A stretch of DNA of 64,000 nt from Alistipes sp. (GCA_020026375.1 JAHHQN010000003.1:62001-126000), one strand, 5' to 3'; counted from the first letter of the stretch, positions 8,485 to 16,059 are shown. Notes: a model not told the origin generated them from the letters alone. Program-made: numbers and translations.

Positions 8485-9129
8485 CTCAATTCAATGGTAT
8501 ATCCCGTAATTTCCGTGATTTTGTTGCAAATCCTGTTCAAGACGATATCGATGTGGTCTTTCGTTACAAGTTCCGACAACTTGAATTTCATGACGACAAA
8601 ATCATTGCCGCCCCCGGTCTTGTCGGCAATCATGTCCTGAGGGTCATTGAGCCATGCTGTCGCGCTTCCATCGTTCTTCCGTCCACATGTCGTCGTGTTT
8701 GACCTCCATGACAAAGAGAACCATCGTGTCGGAAGCATCGACCTTTGCAAACGTTTCGGTGTTCTCCTTCTTTGCATCGGGATTCTGTTTTATGGCTTTG
8801 AAGAATCCGTCGTCCGTTACCACAATCGCAGAAAACCTGTATTGCCGGTTGTCCCCCTCTCCGAGATGATACTCCATGGCCATCGGGAACAGAAAATCCC
8901 AGGCCCAATTCCCGGGGTATAACCTGAACTGGCCGTAATTGTTGCTGCCGCGGGCAGGATTCGAAAAAAGTTTGTTGATTTCGATTCTGTTGTCGGGAGT
9001 GCTCAGATTGAGCCGCGATTTGATATGGAACATCGTTCCCTGCACCCGATGTTGGTATTCGTATAACAATCGGATTGATTTTCTGACATTCAGGAACAGC
9101 TCGTCGGCGTTATTTACATCTCTTTCCAT
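8481..9129 (-). pseudogene. Unknown protein linked to nuclease gene, frame broken near 8650
   Basis: One frame gives 161 aa from the ATG at 9129 to a stop at 8644. A second minus frame continues without break from about 8650 to 8481 with a natural-looking C-terminus (KFKLSELVTKDHIDIVLNRI). A single one-base difference at about 8640-8660 would join them into roughly 215 aa. No family recognised. The sequence is charged, with DTMVLFVMEVKHDD near the end of the first frame, loosely like an ExK strand of a nuclease fold, which is not enough for a call. The start overlaps the nuclease gene stop by 16 nt and the end overlaps the WYL start by 4 nt, so all three are co-expressed. The alternative is a true 161-aa protein with an unused tail. 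Confidence 0.6.
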
Positions 9130-9806
9130 ATTTTGTTGATATTCAAAGGCGTTTCGATATTCATGTCGTATTTGGGCAGCGTCTCTAACAAGTCGACGAC
9201 ATACTCGTTGTATTGGGCGAAAGCCTCTTCGACCGCCTCCAGGATTCGGATTTCCTGTTCGGTGGATTCCGCCTTGCAGCAAAGATACGACCGTTGTTTG
9301 CGGCAGTCATGAACGGCATGAAGCAGGTTTGTCCATGTCGCCCTATGCACATACTCGTGTTCCATGTCGCGGTCTAAATTGCTGTTGCCTCCGAGGGCAA
9401 GCAGGAAGAAATCGCGGTGGGTGTCTGTGCCGTAAGTATTGTGATAGGCGGTTATCTCTTTCTTCCATTGATCGGAGGTCTGGCCTTTGGAATCCTTTAT
9501 TTTGACCTCTATAATCAAGTCGAAGTGGGTGAATCTGATGAAGACATCGGGTTCCACCCGTTTCGAATTGCTCGTATCTTTCGAGTCCCAGCTCGGCCAC
9601 ATCTCGAAGGCTTCCAGTTTACCTGCTGTTTCAGGCAGTGACTTGGGGAAGACGCTTGAGGCGCGGAGCAGGTGCCAGAACAAATCGGACGGCAGGTAAC
9701 GCAGCTGTCCTATGGTCGCAAAGGTTTTGAAATCCTCTTTGAATTCCTTGTCGTCGCAGTTGTCCTTGTGGTCTACCCTGACGAATTTACGGTATGAGTG
9801 AATCAT
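9114..9806 (-). CDS. PD-(D/E)XK nuclease-like protein
   Basis: 230 aa. The catalytic signature is plain: P86-D87 in VEPDVFIRF, followed 13 residues later by E100-V-K102 in LIIEVKIKD, that is PD-Xn-ExK, with a QWKKEI helix behind it that fits the fold. No transmembrane or signal segment. No closer family is recognised. ATG at 9806 preferred; a TTG nine codons upstream would start inside the promoter -7 box. First gene of an operon with the next unknown gene (16-nt overlap), the WYL regulator and the ADP-ribosylglycohydrolase. PD-(D/E)XK enzymes in such settings often act in restriction or abortive defence; that role is inference. Confidence 0.75.
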   Translation of the reverse strand: MIHSYRKFVRVDHKDNCDDKEFKEDFKTFATIGQLRYLPSDLFWHLLRASSVFPKSLPETAGKLEAFEMWPSWDSKDTSNSKRVEPDVFIRFTHFDLIIEVKIKDSKGQTSDQWKKEITAYHNTYGTDTHRDFFLLALGGNSNLDRDMEHEYVHRATWTNLLHAVHDCRKQRSYLCCKAESTEQEIRILEAVEEAFAQYNEYVVDLLETLPKYDMNIETPLNINKIWKEM

Positions 9807-9830
9807 GGACTTGTGGGGTGTTGTTTCGTA

Positions 9831-9838
9831 CAAATATA
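9831..9838 (-). promoter_or_regulatory. -7 element of nuclease-WYL operon
   Basis: TATATTTG on the minus strand (TAnnTTTG). A TTTG lies 23 nt upstream (9862-9865), a little beyond the usual 19-21 nt. The predicted start is at about 9826, 20 nt before the ATG at 9806. Confidence 0.55.
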
Positions 9839-9840
9839 AG

Positions 9841-9895
9841 GGTTAATGGGTAATGTCGTTGCAAATATATGGGGTTAATGTGCAATATCGTTGCA
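9841..9895. repeat. Two 23-nt direct repeats upstream of nuclease operon
   Basis: Copies at 9841-9863 and 9873-9895 match at 20 of 23 positions with a 32-bp period. Both start GGTTAATG and end TCGTTGCA; the second contains the inverted pair TGCAA/TTGCA. They sit directly behind the -7 box at 9831-9838, where a repressor would bind. Confidence 0.6.
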
Positions 9896-10046
9896 TGGTA
9901 TTGGCGATGGAAGGGCGATGGTGCGCAGTGCGGTTCGCCGTTGGAGGTCGAATCCGTCGTAAAAGCGGCTCTTCCTCTTTGTGGGGAGTACCGAATGGGC
10001 GGAAAATGAGTATCTTTGCGGCGGAAATTTTAAAATTATTGAAGAA

Positions 10047-10223
10047 ATGTCGCTTCCCAATGACCCAATGATGTTGTTCAGTTTTGTGAACATGAAGCTG
10101 CGAGACGACTATGCGTCGCTCGACGAGCTTTGCGAAGATATGGACGTAGACAAGCAGCAGCTGACCGAGAAACTTGCCGCCGCCGGTTTCGAATACAATG
10201 CCTCGGCCAACAAATTCTGGTAG
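10047..10223 (+). CDS. DUF4250 domain-containing protein
   Basis: 58 aa, the whole DUF4250 family: SLPNDPMMLFSFVNMKLRD at the start and AAGFEYN...NKFW at the end. Function unknown. The helix in the middle (SLDELCEDMDVDKQQLTEKL) resembles a small helix-turn-helix-like pair. The ATG at 10047 was chosen because family members begin with M-S-L-P-N-D; a longer upstream frame has no similarity. A -7 box, TATCTTTG, lies at 10011-10018. A strong terminator follows 18 nt after the stop. Confidence 0.87.
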   Translation: MSLPNDPMMLFSFVNMKLRDDYASLDELCEDMDVDKQQLTEKLAAAGFEYNASANKFW

Positions 10224-10241
10224 CATTCATAGATCATGGTA

Positions 10242-10283
10242 CCAAAAAACCGCAACAGAGCGACTCTGTTGCGGTTTTTTTGG
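10242..10283. terminator. Bidirectional rho-independent terminator
   Basis: ACCGCAACAGAG and CTCTGTTGCGGT pair around CGA, flanked by A6 on the left and T7 on the right, so it can end both the DUF4250 transcript (+) and the RSH-operon transcript (-). Confidence 0.92.
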
Positions 10284-10304
10284 TTTCTTGGCGCGTCTTT
10301 TTCC

Positions 10305-10883
10305 CTACGACACGCGGCTGCCGGTCAGGTCGGAGAGCTTCACCTTTTCGAACTTGTAGCCCATGCGGTAGAGCTGCAACGCGGCACCGATGCGGAACAT
10401 GGCCTTCGCCGCGCGGGCGAAGATGTGGAACGCCATCACGCTCTGCGGCTCGATATGCTCGTAGCGGATAAGACCCACGGTCTTCTCGCCGCACGAACGC
10501 AGCATGTCGGCAATGGCGCAGGCTTCGCTGCCCTCGAGGTCGAGACCCAGCACCTGCTGCACGATGTGCTCGTCCATGTCGTCGAAGCGGTGGGGGCCGT
10601 AGTACGAGGTGTAGGGCTGTTCGAGACACGCACTCCAGCCCGTGTCCCAACCTTTGGCCACCGCCATGCCCAGATAGGCGGCCCAGGCCACCGATACCAC
10701 GGGGTAGGCGCTCACCTCGCGAATGGCGTCGGCCATATATTCGGGGGCGAGGTGCTGCTTCCAGTGGTTGTCGATGTCGTCGGTCGAGAGCAGCACGCCG
10801 TCGAGCATCTTGCCCTCGGTTGCGAGGCGGAGCAGCTCCTCCTCCAGTTTGAGTTCGAATTTATCCAAATACGCTGTATCCAT
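10305..10883 (-). CDS. Conserved protein of unknown function, RSH operon
   Basis: 192 aa, no family recognised. Likely soluble, mixed helix-rich, with acidic N-terminal half, no signal peptide. Notable segments are LLSTDDIDNHW, an aromatic stretch around SYYGPHRFDDMDE, and a C-terminal helical part (MAFHIFARAAKAMFRIGAAL). It starts 19 nt after the RSH stop on the same strand and ends before the shared terminator, so it is the second gene of the RSH transcript. A link to the stringent response is guilt by association only. Confidence 0.75.
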   Translation of the reverse strand: MDTAYLDKFELKLEEELLRLATEGKMLDGVLLSTDDIDNHWKQHLAPEYMADAIREVSAYPVVSVAWAAYLGMAVAKGWDTGWSACLEQPYTSYYGPHRFDDMDEHIVQQVLGLDLEGSEACAIADMLRSCGEKTVGLIRYEHIEPQSVMAFHIFARAAKAMFRIGAALQLYRMGYKFEKVKLSDLTGSRVS

Positions 10884-10902
10884 ATTGTCTGTCTGATGTT
10901 GT

Positions 10903-13107
10903 TTAGTTCACTCTGTAAGCCTTCTGTACCCCTTTGATTTTCTGAATCATGTGTATGAGGGTTTCGGCCACGGCCGCGCCCGGCACCTCCACGGCGATGA
11001 GTCCCGTGATGCAGCCGTTGGACTTGCTCTCGAAGTTGATGGAGCGGATATTGAGCTTCATCTCGCGCGAGATGAGTTCGGTGATGTGGTTGGCCATGCC
11101 CGTGGTGTCGGCCGCCACGATGCGTATCGTCACGCGGAAGGCACCCTCGGCCGAGCTTCGCCAGCGCGCCTCGATGATGCGGTAGGGGTAGTTCTCCCTC
11201 ATTCGCTTGGCGTTGGGGCAGTCGCAGCGGTGAATGGTGATGCCCGAGTTGATGGTCACGAAGCCGAAGACCTCGTCGCCCTTGATGGGGTTGCAACACT
11301 TGGCCAGCTTGTACTTGATTTTCGAGATGTCGTCGTCGATAATCAGCGCGTCGTTGGAGGTGCTGATCTTCGTCACATCGTTGTTCTGTGTGGCCTTCTG
11401 TCGTTCGATTTCGGCCTGTGCCGCGCGGCGTGCCTCGTCCTCCTCGCCCGAGAGGTGGCGTGTGAGCAGCTCCTTGATGGTGGCGAAGTCGAGTTTCTCG
11501 TTCGAGATGAGGTTGTAGACCTCGGTACCCAGGCGCAGCTTGTAGTATTTGACGATGTAGGCCACCGCCTCGTCGATGGTGATGGCCAGTTTCCAGTTCT
11601 TGAGTTTGCGTTCCAGCTCCTCGCGTCCCATGCGGGCGTGCTTGGCCTGCTCCTCGCGGATATACGACTTGATTTTGTTGCGCGCCTTGGAGGTGACGGC
11701 GAAGTTGAGCCAGTCGGCCTTGGGGGTCTGGTTCTTCTGGGTCATGATTTCCACGATGTCGCCGTTGTGGAGTACCTCGCGAATCGACACGGCGCGGTTG
11801 TTGACCTTGCCGCCCGAGCAGGTGGCGCCCAGATTGGTGTGAATGTCGAAGGCGAAGTCGAGCAGTGTGGCCCCTTCGGGGAGCTTGCGCAGGTCGCCGT
11901 TGGGGGTGAAGACGAAAATCTCACCCGAGGTGGGGGTGGTGTCCATGCGGTTGGCCAGCGACTCGGTGGTGTCCTCCATCAGTTCGCGGATACGGCTCAG
12001 CCACGACTCGCTGCCGTTGGAGCTCTGGTTGACCCCCTTGTAGCGCCAGTGGGCGGCGATACCGCGTTCGGCCACCGCGTCCATGCGTTCGGTGCGTATC
12101 TGCACCTCGACCCAGCGGCCTTCGGCCGACACGGTGGTGTGCAGCGACTCGTAGCCGTTGGATTTGGGAATCGATATCCAGTCCCTCATGCGTTTGGGGT
12201 TGGGGGTGTAGAAGTCGGTGACGATGGAGTAGGCGGTCCAGCAGTCGCGCTTCTCCTCCTCGAGCGGACAGTCGATGATGATGCGCAGGGCGAAGATGTC
12301 GTAGACACCCTCGAACGGCACATTCTGCTTGCGCATCTTGGTGCGTATCGAGAAAATCGACTTGGTGCGGCTCTTGATGTGGTATTTGATGCCGGTTCGG
12401 CGGAGGCGCTCCTCGACGGGTTCGAGGAACTTGCGGATAAAGGCACGACGCTCCTCCTCGCTCTCCTTCAGCTTGTTGACGATGTGGTAGTAGGCTTCGG
12501 GTTCGAGGTATTTGAGGGCGATGTCCTCCAGTTCGCTCTTCAGATTGTAGAGACCCAGCTTGTGGGCGATTTGTGCGTAGAGGTTAATCGACTCCCAGCT
12601 TTTCTTCTCCCACTTCTCCCTGGGGAACATGTCGAGCGAGCGCATGACTTCCAGACGGTCGGCCAGTTTGATGAGTATGACGCGCGGGTCGTCGGAGTAG
12701 CTCACAATCAGGTCGCGGAAGTTGTCGGCCTGCTCCTTGGCCACCTTGAGCCGCAGGCTCGAGATGTTGGCCAGTCCCATGGTGATGCCCTCGACCTGTT
12801 CGCCGAAGCGGAGGTTGATGTCCTTCATCAGGGCGACGAACTCCTCGGCGGAGAGGGTTTTGTGGGCGATTCTGACCACATCGTGAAGAATGGCTGCGGT
12901 GGCCGAGTTGCGTCCCAGCCCGATTTCGCGGGTGACAATCTGAGCCACCTCCACACCGTGGTCGAGCAGCGGTGAGCCGTCGTAGCGGAGGTGTCCTTCG
13001 AGGTGGCGGGCGGCGTATTCCAGCGCCTGGTCGACCATCTCGCGGGTTTTTTCGGAGAAGGTCGAGGCGATGTGTTTTCTGAAGTTCTCGTATCTCAATG
13101 TGTCCAT
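10903..13107 (-). CDS. RelA/SpoT homologue, likely synthetase-only (p)ppGpp enzyme
   Basis: 734 aa long RSH. Order: degenerate HD hydrolase domain (about 25-190), synthetase domain (about 235-360, with IPKSNGYESLHTTV and AAHWRYKG), TGS (about 395-455), a zinc-finger-like stretch (KLAKCCNPIKGDEV and a CDCPN segment) and a C-terminal ACT domain. The hydrolase motif HDxxED reads H75-D76-V-V-R79-I80, so both catalytic acidic residues are gone and hydrolysis should be lost, while the synthetase core looks intact. Start at 13107 (M-D-T-L-R-Y) preferred; 43 further upstream codons have no similarity. A -7 box (TATCTTTG on minus, 13234-13241) lies far upstream. A separate hydrolase-competent RSH is expected elsewhere in the genome. 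Confidence 0.92.
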   Translation of the reverse strand: MDTLRYENFRKHIASTFSEKTREMVDQALEYAARHLEGHLRYDGSPLLDHGVEVAQIVTREIGLGRNSATAAILHDVVRIAHKTLSAEEFVALMKDINLRFGEQVEGITMGLANISSLRLKVAKEQADNFRDLIVSYSDDPRVILIKLADRLEVMRSLDMFPREKWEKKSWESINLYAQIAHKLGLYNLKSELEDIALKYLEPEAYYHIVNKLKESEEERRAFIRKFLEPVEERLRRTGIKYHIKSRTKSIFSIRTKMRKQNVPFEGVYDIFALRIIIDCPLEEEKRDCWTAYSIVTDFYTPNPKRMRDWISIPKSNGYESLHTTVSAEGRWVEVQIRTERMDAVAERGIAAHWRYKGVNQSSNGSESWLSRIRELMEDTTESLANRMDTTPTSGEIFVFTPNGDLRKLPEGATLLDFAFDIHTNLGATCSGGKVNNRAVSIREVLHNGDIVEIMTQKNQTPKADWLNFAVTSKARNKIKSYIREEQAKHARMGREELERKLKNWKLAITIDEAVAYIVKYYKLRLGTEVYNLISNEKLDFATIKELLTRHLSGEEDEARRAAQAEIERQKATQNNDVTKISTSNDALIIDDDISKIKYKLAKCCNPIKGDEVFGFVTINSGITIHRCDCPNAKRMRENYPYRIIEARWRSSAEGAFRVTIRIVAADTTGMANHITELISREMKLNIRSINFESKSNGCITGLIAVEVPGAAVAETLIHMIQKIKGVQKAYRVN

Positions 13108-13298
13108 TTTTTCACGGGCTTTAGGGGGTGAAACAATCGGGTCGGTGTCGTGGTGGAGGGGTGGGGGCAGTGGTGCCTCCTTCCCTCGATTACGAACGGA
13201 GAAACACGTTCCGTAGTATATCCCTTCAATATACAAAGATATGAAAAAAAATCCTAATTTTGCGGTGGAACCCCCGATGTTTAAAATTTATAAAAACC

Positions 13299-13946
13299 AT
13301 GAACAGAATTTATCGGTTTACCATGGGCGAGGAGGTGGCCAATGCCGTGAGCCATGGTGTGATGTCGCTGCTGACGCTGTTTGCGCTGCCGTTTGCGGCC
13401 GTGTGGAGCTACCTCCACTCCGATGAGCCGTTGCTGGCCGCCGCTGCGGTGAGTGTGTTTGTCATCTCCATCTTCATGATGTTCACCGCCTCGACGCTCT
13501 ACCACTCCATGTCGCCCGATTCGCGCCACAAGGCCGTGTTCCATATCCTCGACCACATCTTCATCTATGTGGCCATCGCCGGCAGCTACACCCCCGTGGC
13601 ACTGATGGTCATCGGCGGCTGGCAGGGGGTGCTGATTACCGTGTTGCAGTGGGTGATGGTGGTGTTCGGCATCTTCTACAAGTCGTTGTCATCGAGGTCG
13701 ATACCGGCCGTCAGCCTGACCATCTACCTGGTCATGGGGTGGACCATCGTCTTCTTCATGCCGCTCTTTGTGGGCAACGCCTCGCGCGAGTTGCTGTGGC
13801 TCATCGCCGCGGGCGGAGGACTCTACACCCTCGGTGCGTGGTTCTACGCCCGAAAGGGCTTCCGCTACCACCATCTGGTGTGGCACCTGCTCATCAATCT
13901 GGCCGTGGCGTGCCACTTCACGGGCATCGTCTTCTTCCTCTGTTAG
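13299..13946 (+). CDS. Hemolysin III (PAQR/HlyIII) family membrane protein
   Basis: 215 aa, seven predicted membrane segments. Family motifs: NAVSHG near the N-terminus, ASTLYHSM near residue 65, HIFIYVAIAGSYTP at about 87-100, and a C-terminal W-H-L-L-I-N-L-A-V-A-C-H-F metal-binding type histidine set (H196, H207 region). Start at 13299 (M-N-R-I-Y) fits the family. The -7 box TAATTTTG at 13255-13262 lies back to back with the RSH promoter. Whether it is a hemolysin or a hydrolase-like membrane enzyme is not known; the family name is historical. Confidence 0.92.
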   Translation: MNRIYRFTMGEEVANAVSHGVMSLLTLFALPFAAVWSYLHSDEPLLAAAAVSVFVISIFMMFTASTLYHSMSPDSRHKAVFHILDHIFIYVAIAGSYTPVALMVIGGWQGVLITVLQWVMVVFGIFYKSLSSRSIPAVSLTIYLVMGWTIVFFMPLFVGNASRELLWLIAAGGGLYTLGAWFYARKGFRYHHLVWHLLINLAVACHFTGIVFFLC

Positions 13947-13972
13947 CCTTCGCCGTCCGCCGCGCAGGAGAA

Positions 13973-14004
13973 CACCGCCCCCTTGCTTTTGAGGAGGGGC
14001 GGTG
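13973..14004. other. GC-rich stem-loop after HlyIII gene
   Basis: CACCGCCCC pairs with GGGGCGGTG around a 14-nt loop, 27 nt after the stop. No T run follows, so it may be a weak terminator, an mRNA 3' end or a remnant repeat. The rest of 13947-14069 shows no gene. Confidence 0.4.
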
Positions 14005-14069
14005 GGGGAGTGTGTCCGATGACCGACGTCCTTGAGCCGGTCGTTGGACAGTGGCTGAAAGTGTTTTAA

Positions 14070-14096
14070 ATTCAATAATTGAATGAAAACATTCAA
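14070..14096. promoter_or_regulatory. Overlapping palindromes, probable operator
   Basis: ATTCAAT-A-ATTGAAT (14070-14084) is a perfect 15-bp palindrome. It overlaps TTGAATG-AAAA-CATTCAA (14079-14096), also perfect in its arms. Three copies of the ATTCAA half-site alternate in direction directly upstream of the promoter at 14114, and another ATTCAA lies at 14152-14157 past the start site. Confidence 0.55.
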
Positions 14097-14113
14097 ATTT
14101 TAGACGAAAATAC

Positions 14114-14144
14114 TTGACAGACGCGGATTTTGGGTATATATTTG
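14114..14144 (+). promoter_or_regulatory. Promoter of phage-like cassette, sigma70-like
   Basis: TTGACA (14114-14119), 17 nt, TATATT (14137-14142) is a textbook sigma70 promoter. The same bases also fit the Bacteroidota form: TTG, about 20 nt, TATATTTG at 14137-14144. Expected start is about 14149-14151, leaving a leader of about 120 nt. Confidence 0.7.
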
Positions 14145-14270
14145 CAGTGAAATTCAATTCTTGAGATTTTCGGGGTCGGCGATTGAACCTCTTTCCCGTA
14201 CATCGCCGCCACACCTCTTTCCGCCCCGAATCCCCCGCCTTTCAGTTGTTTCCCTAAAATCCGCACCGCC

Positions 14271-14609
14271 ATGTCTGCTGAAAACACCCTGCCTGTGGAG
14301 GAGACCTCCTCCGCGTCCGAATGTCGTCTGCTCTCCCACGACAAGAACATTCCCCTTTCGCCCCGCCGCGAGCGCGTGAAACTGCGCAACCGTGTGCTGG
14401 CCGCCCGTTATTACTACTGGACGGAAATCTGCCGCCGCCGCGAGGACGATGTGCGCCGTCTGCTCTGCGACAACGAGTTCTTCGTCGAGGAGCGCACCAT
14501 CTCCAACGCCCTGCTCGAACAGAACGCCTACCTCTCTCAACTCATCGCCTGCCGTGCCACACGCCGCGAGCTGCGCCGTCTCTACCCCGGTTTCGACTGG
14601 AGCCGATGA
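14271..14609 (+). CDS. Small basic protein, phage-like, function unknown
   Basis: 112 aa. The first 30 residues are low complexity. The rest is rich in arginine and predicted helical, with ARYYYWTEICRRREDDVRR and NEFFVEERTISNALL, a pattern I associate with small proteins of transposable Bacteroidota phages, probably DNA-binding through a helix-turn-helix (EERTISNALLEQN). That assignment is from memory and not proven. First of three closely spaced genes behind a strong promoter and palindromes. ATG at 14271 is the first in frame. Confidence 0.6.
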   Translation: MSAENTLPVEETSSASECRLLSHDKNIPLSPRRERVKLRNRVLAARYYYWTEICRRREDDVRRLLCDNEFFVEERTISNALLEQNAYLSQLIACRATRRELRRLYPGFDWSR

Positions 14610-14642
14610 ACCGCATGCTGTCGGCACTAATCCCCACCGATT

Positions 14643-14936
14643 ATGGAACTTTCATGGATAAACGACCTTGTGACCTTTGCCCTGCCGAGCGGTTTTCTGG
14701 GAGCCGTGGTGTCGTGGGCGGTGGGTCGCAAACGCCGCAACAACGATTTTCTGAGCGAGATGCAACGCTCCATCGACCTCCTGAGCGAGAAGTACAACGC
14801 CGTGCTGCAGGAGAACATGACCCTGCGCAAGGAGAAGGTCGACTGGCAGGTCATGCAGCGCGAACTCCTCACCAAGGTCGACCGTCTGACGCGCGAGGTG
14901 GAGGAGCTGCGCCGCAACTTCAAACCCCGACGATGA
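14643..14936 (+). CDS. Small membrane-anchored coiled-coil protein, phage-like
   Basis: 97 aa. One membrane helix near the N-terminus (about residues 9-27, LVTFALPSGFLGAVVSWAV), then RKRR, then a long charged coiled coil (about 34-92) with heptad-like leucines. Similar short proteins occur in Bacteroidota prophages and are sometimes called holin-like. Its stop overlaps the next start (ATGATG at 14933). A role with the following lipoprotein in envelope disruption or a signalling pair is possible, but not shown. Confidence 0.6.
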   Translation: MELSWINDLVTFALPSGFLGAVVSWAVGRKRRNNDFLSEMQRSIDLLSEKYNAVLQENMTLRKEKVDWQVMQRELLTKVDRLTREVEELRRNFKPRR

Positions 14937-15535
14937 TGCGACCTTTCTTTCTGCTGCTGACCGGCCTGCTGGCCGTGTCGTGTGCCGTGCGGCGCGAGGC
15001 GTCGTCGGCCTCCTCTGCTGCCGTGCGGCACACCGCGGCGGCGGAGTCGCTCTCCACGCGTGTCGACGACTCCCTGTCGCAGCACCGCGATGTACGTCAC
15101 ACCTCGTCGCTGGTCGAGAGCCGCACGCTCGCCTATGCCGCCCTCCCCTCCGAGCGTGTCACCCTGCGCCTGCCCCTTGCGCGGTTCGACTCCCTGCCTT
15201 CGGGGGCGGCCTTCGTGGCCGGTGAGGGACGCACGCGTCTCGAGGCTCGGAGAGAGGGCGACTGCCTGCTGCTCACCGCTTCGGTCGACTCGCTGCCCCG
15301 TCGTGTGGAGGAACACCGCCGTGTGGAGCGGCAGGCGGTCGAGGAGCGCGACTCCGCAGGCCATGCCCTCCGTGGGGAGCGGCTCCACACCCTTCGTCGC
15401 GACACCCTCCGCCGCGAGGCATCGCAGGAGCAGCTCCGCACCGAGAAACGCCGCCGTGTGCCTTTTCCGCTCGTTGTGCTGACGCTGGCCGCCGTGGCGG
15501 CCGTGGTGGTCAGATGGCGCTTGAGAAGACGGTAG
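14933..15535 (+). CDS. Lipoprotein with C-terminal membrane helix, cassette gene 3
   Basis: 200 aa. Signal peptide with lipobox (LLTGLLAVSC, cysteine near 17). Then a Ser/Arg/Glu-rich region with long charged helices (VEEHRRVERQAVEERDS) and a single membrane helix at the C-terminus (about residues 176-194) ending in an arginine cluster. The double anchor (lipid at one end, helix at the other) recalls a unimolecular spanin layout (outer-membrane lipid plus inner-membrane helix); this is inference, no family recognised. Very high GC third positions. Start ATG at 14933; another at 14936. Confidence 0.6.
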   Translation: MMRPFFLLLTGLLAVSCAVRREASSASSAAVRHTAAAESLSTRVDDSLSQHRDVRHTSSLVESRTLAYAALPSERVTLRLPLARFDSLPSGAAFVAGEGRTRLEARREGDCLLLTASVDSLPRRVEEHRRVERQAVEERDSAGHALRGERLHTLRRDTLRREASQEQLRTEKRRRVPFPLVVLTLAAVAAVVVRWRLRRR

Positions 15536-15546
15536 GGGCAAAAAAA

Positions 15547-15581
15547 AGAGAGATTATCCGCCCAAGCGGATAATCTCTCAT
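15547..15581 (-). terminator. Terminator of RNase P RNA
   Basis: On the minus strand GAGAGATTATCCGC and GCGGATAATCTCTC form a perfect 14-bp stem with a TTGG loop, followed by a T run (plus-strand A run at 15540-15547). Confidence 0.93.
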
Positions 15582-15583
15582 AC

Positions 15584-15979
15584 GTGCAGTCCCTGTAAGC
15601 CGGGTTCTGTCATCGGGATTGCTCCCGAGTCCCTGTCATTTATCTACTATGCCGGTCACCCGACATCTCCAGCAACCTACCCCCCGACATTGGGCGAGCA
15701 ACCCTTAATTGTCGGTATACACGGTCTTGCAACCCACGGGACGTACTGCCGAGCGACATTGCTGCCCTCGCGGTGGGCTCTTACCCCGCCTTTTCACCCT
15801 TACTTCCCTCACTCCCCGTCTGAAGGCCGAAGCCTCCGAAACGCGGTTTTAGAAAGCGGTCATTCTCTGTTACGCTACCATACCCTCACGAATATCAAGT
15901 CGTTAGCTTGCGTGGCGCTCTGCGTTGCCCGGACTTTCCTCTCCCGACCGAAGTCGGCAGCGACAAGGCGGAACTGCAC
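15584..15979 (-). ncRNA. rnpB: RNase P RNA (class A)
   Basis: About 396 nt. Minus strand contains the universal 5' block GAGGAAAGTCCGGGC near 15940 and the 3' block ACAGAACCCGGCTTA near 15600. The ends pair as helix P1 (GTGCAGTTCC with GGGACTGCAC), which fixes both ends to a few bases. Minus-strand TACCTTTG at 15982-15989 is the -7 promoter box. It is the ribozyme that matures tRNA 5' ends. Located between the cassette and the Bat operon. Confidence 0.97.
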
Positions 15980-15992
15980 CGCAAAGGTACAC

Positions 15993-16031
15993 AAAAAAAC
16001 GCTATCACCACATGGGTGACAGCGTTTTTTT
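15993..16031 (-). terminator. Terminator of Bat operon
   Basis: Minus-strand AAAAAAACGCT-GTCACCC and GGTGATAGCG-TTTTTTT form a stem with one mismatch, 29 nt after the batB stop. Confidence 0.85.
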
Positions 16032-16059
16032 ATGGTGTGACACGATTTTCCGGAGCGGA

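Noticed and set aside
9940..9965. Partial match of GGTCGAATCCG to the tRNA-Cys T arm, possible attachment-site copy
   Set aside because: About nine bases match, it is imperfect, and no integrase gene is found in the block; chance is more likely.
10951..12975. Long plus-strand open frame opposite the RSH gene
   Set aside because: GC-rich antisense shadow; composition fits the complement of the real gene and no motifs appear.
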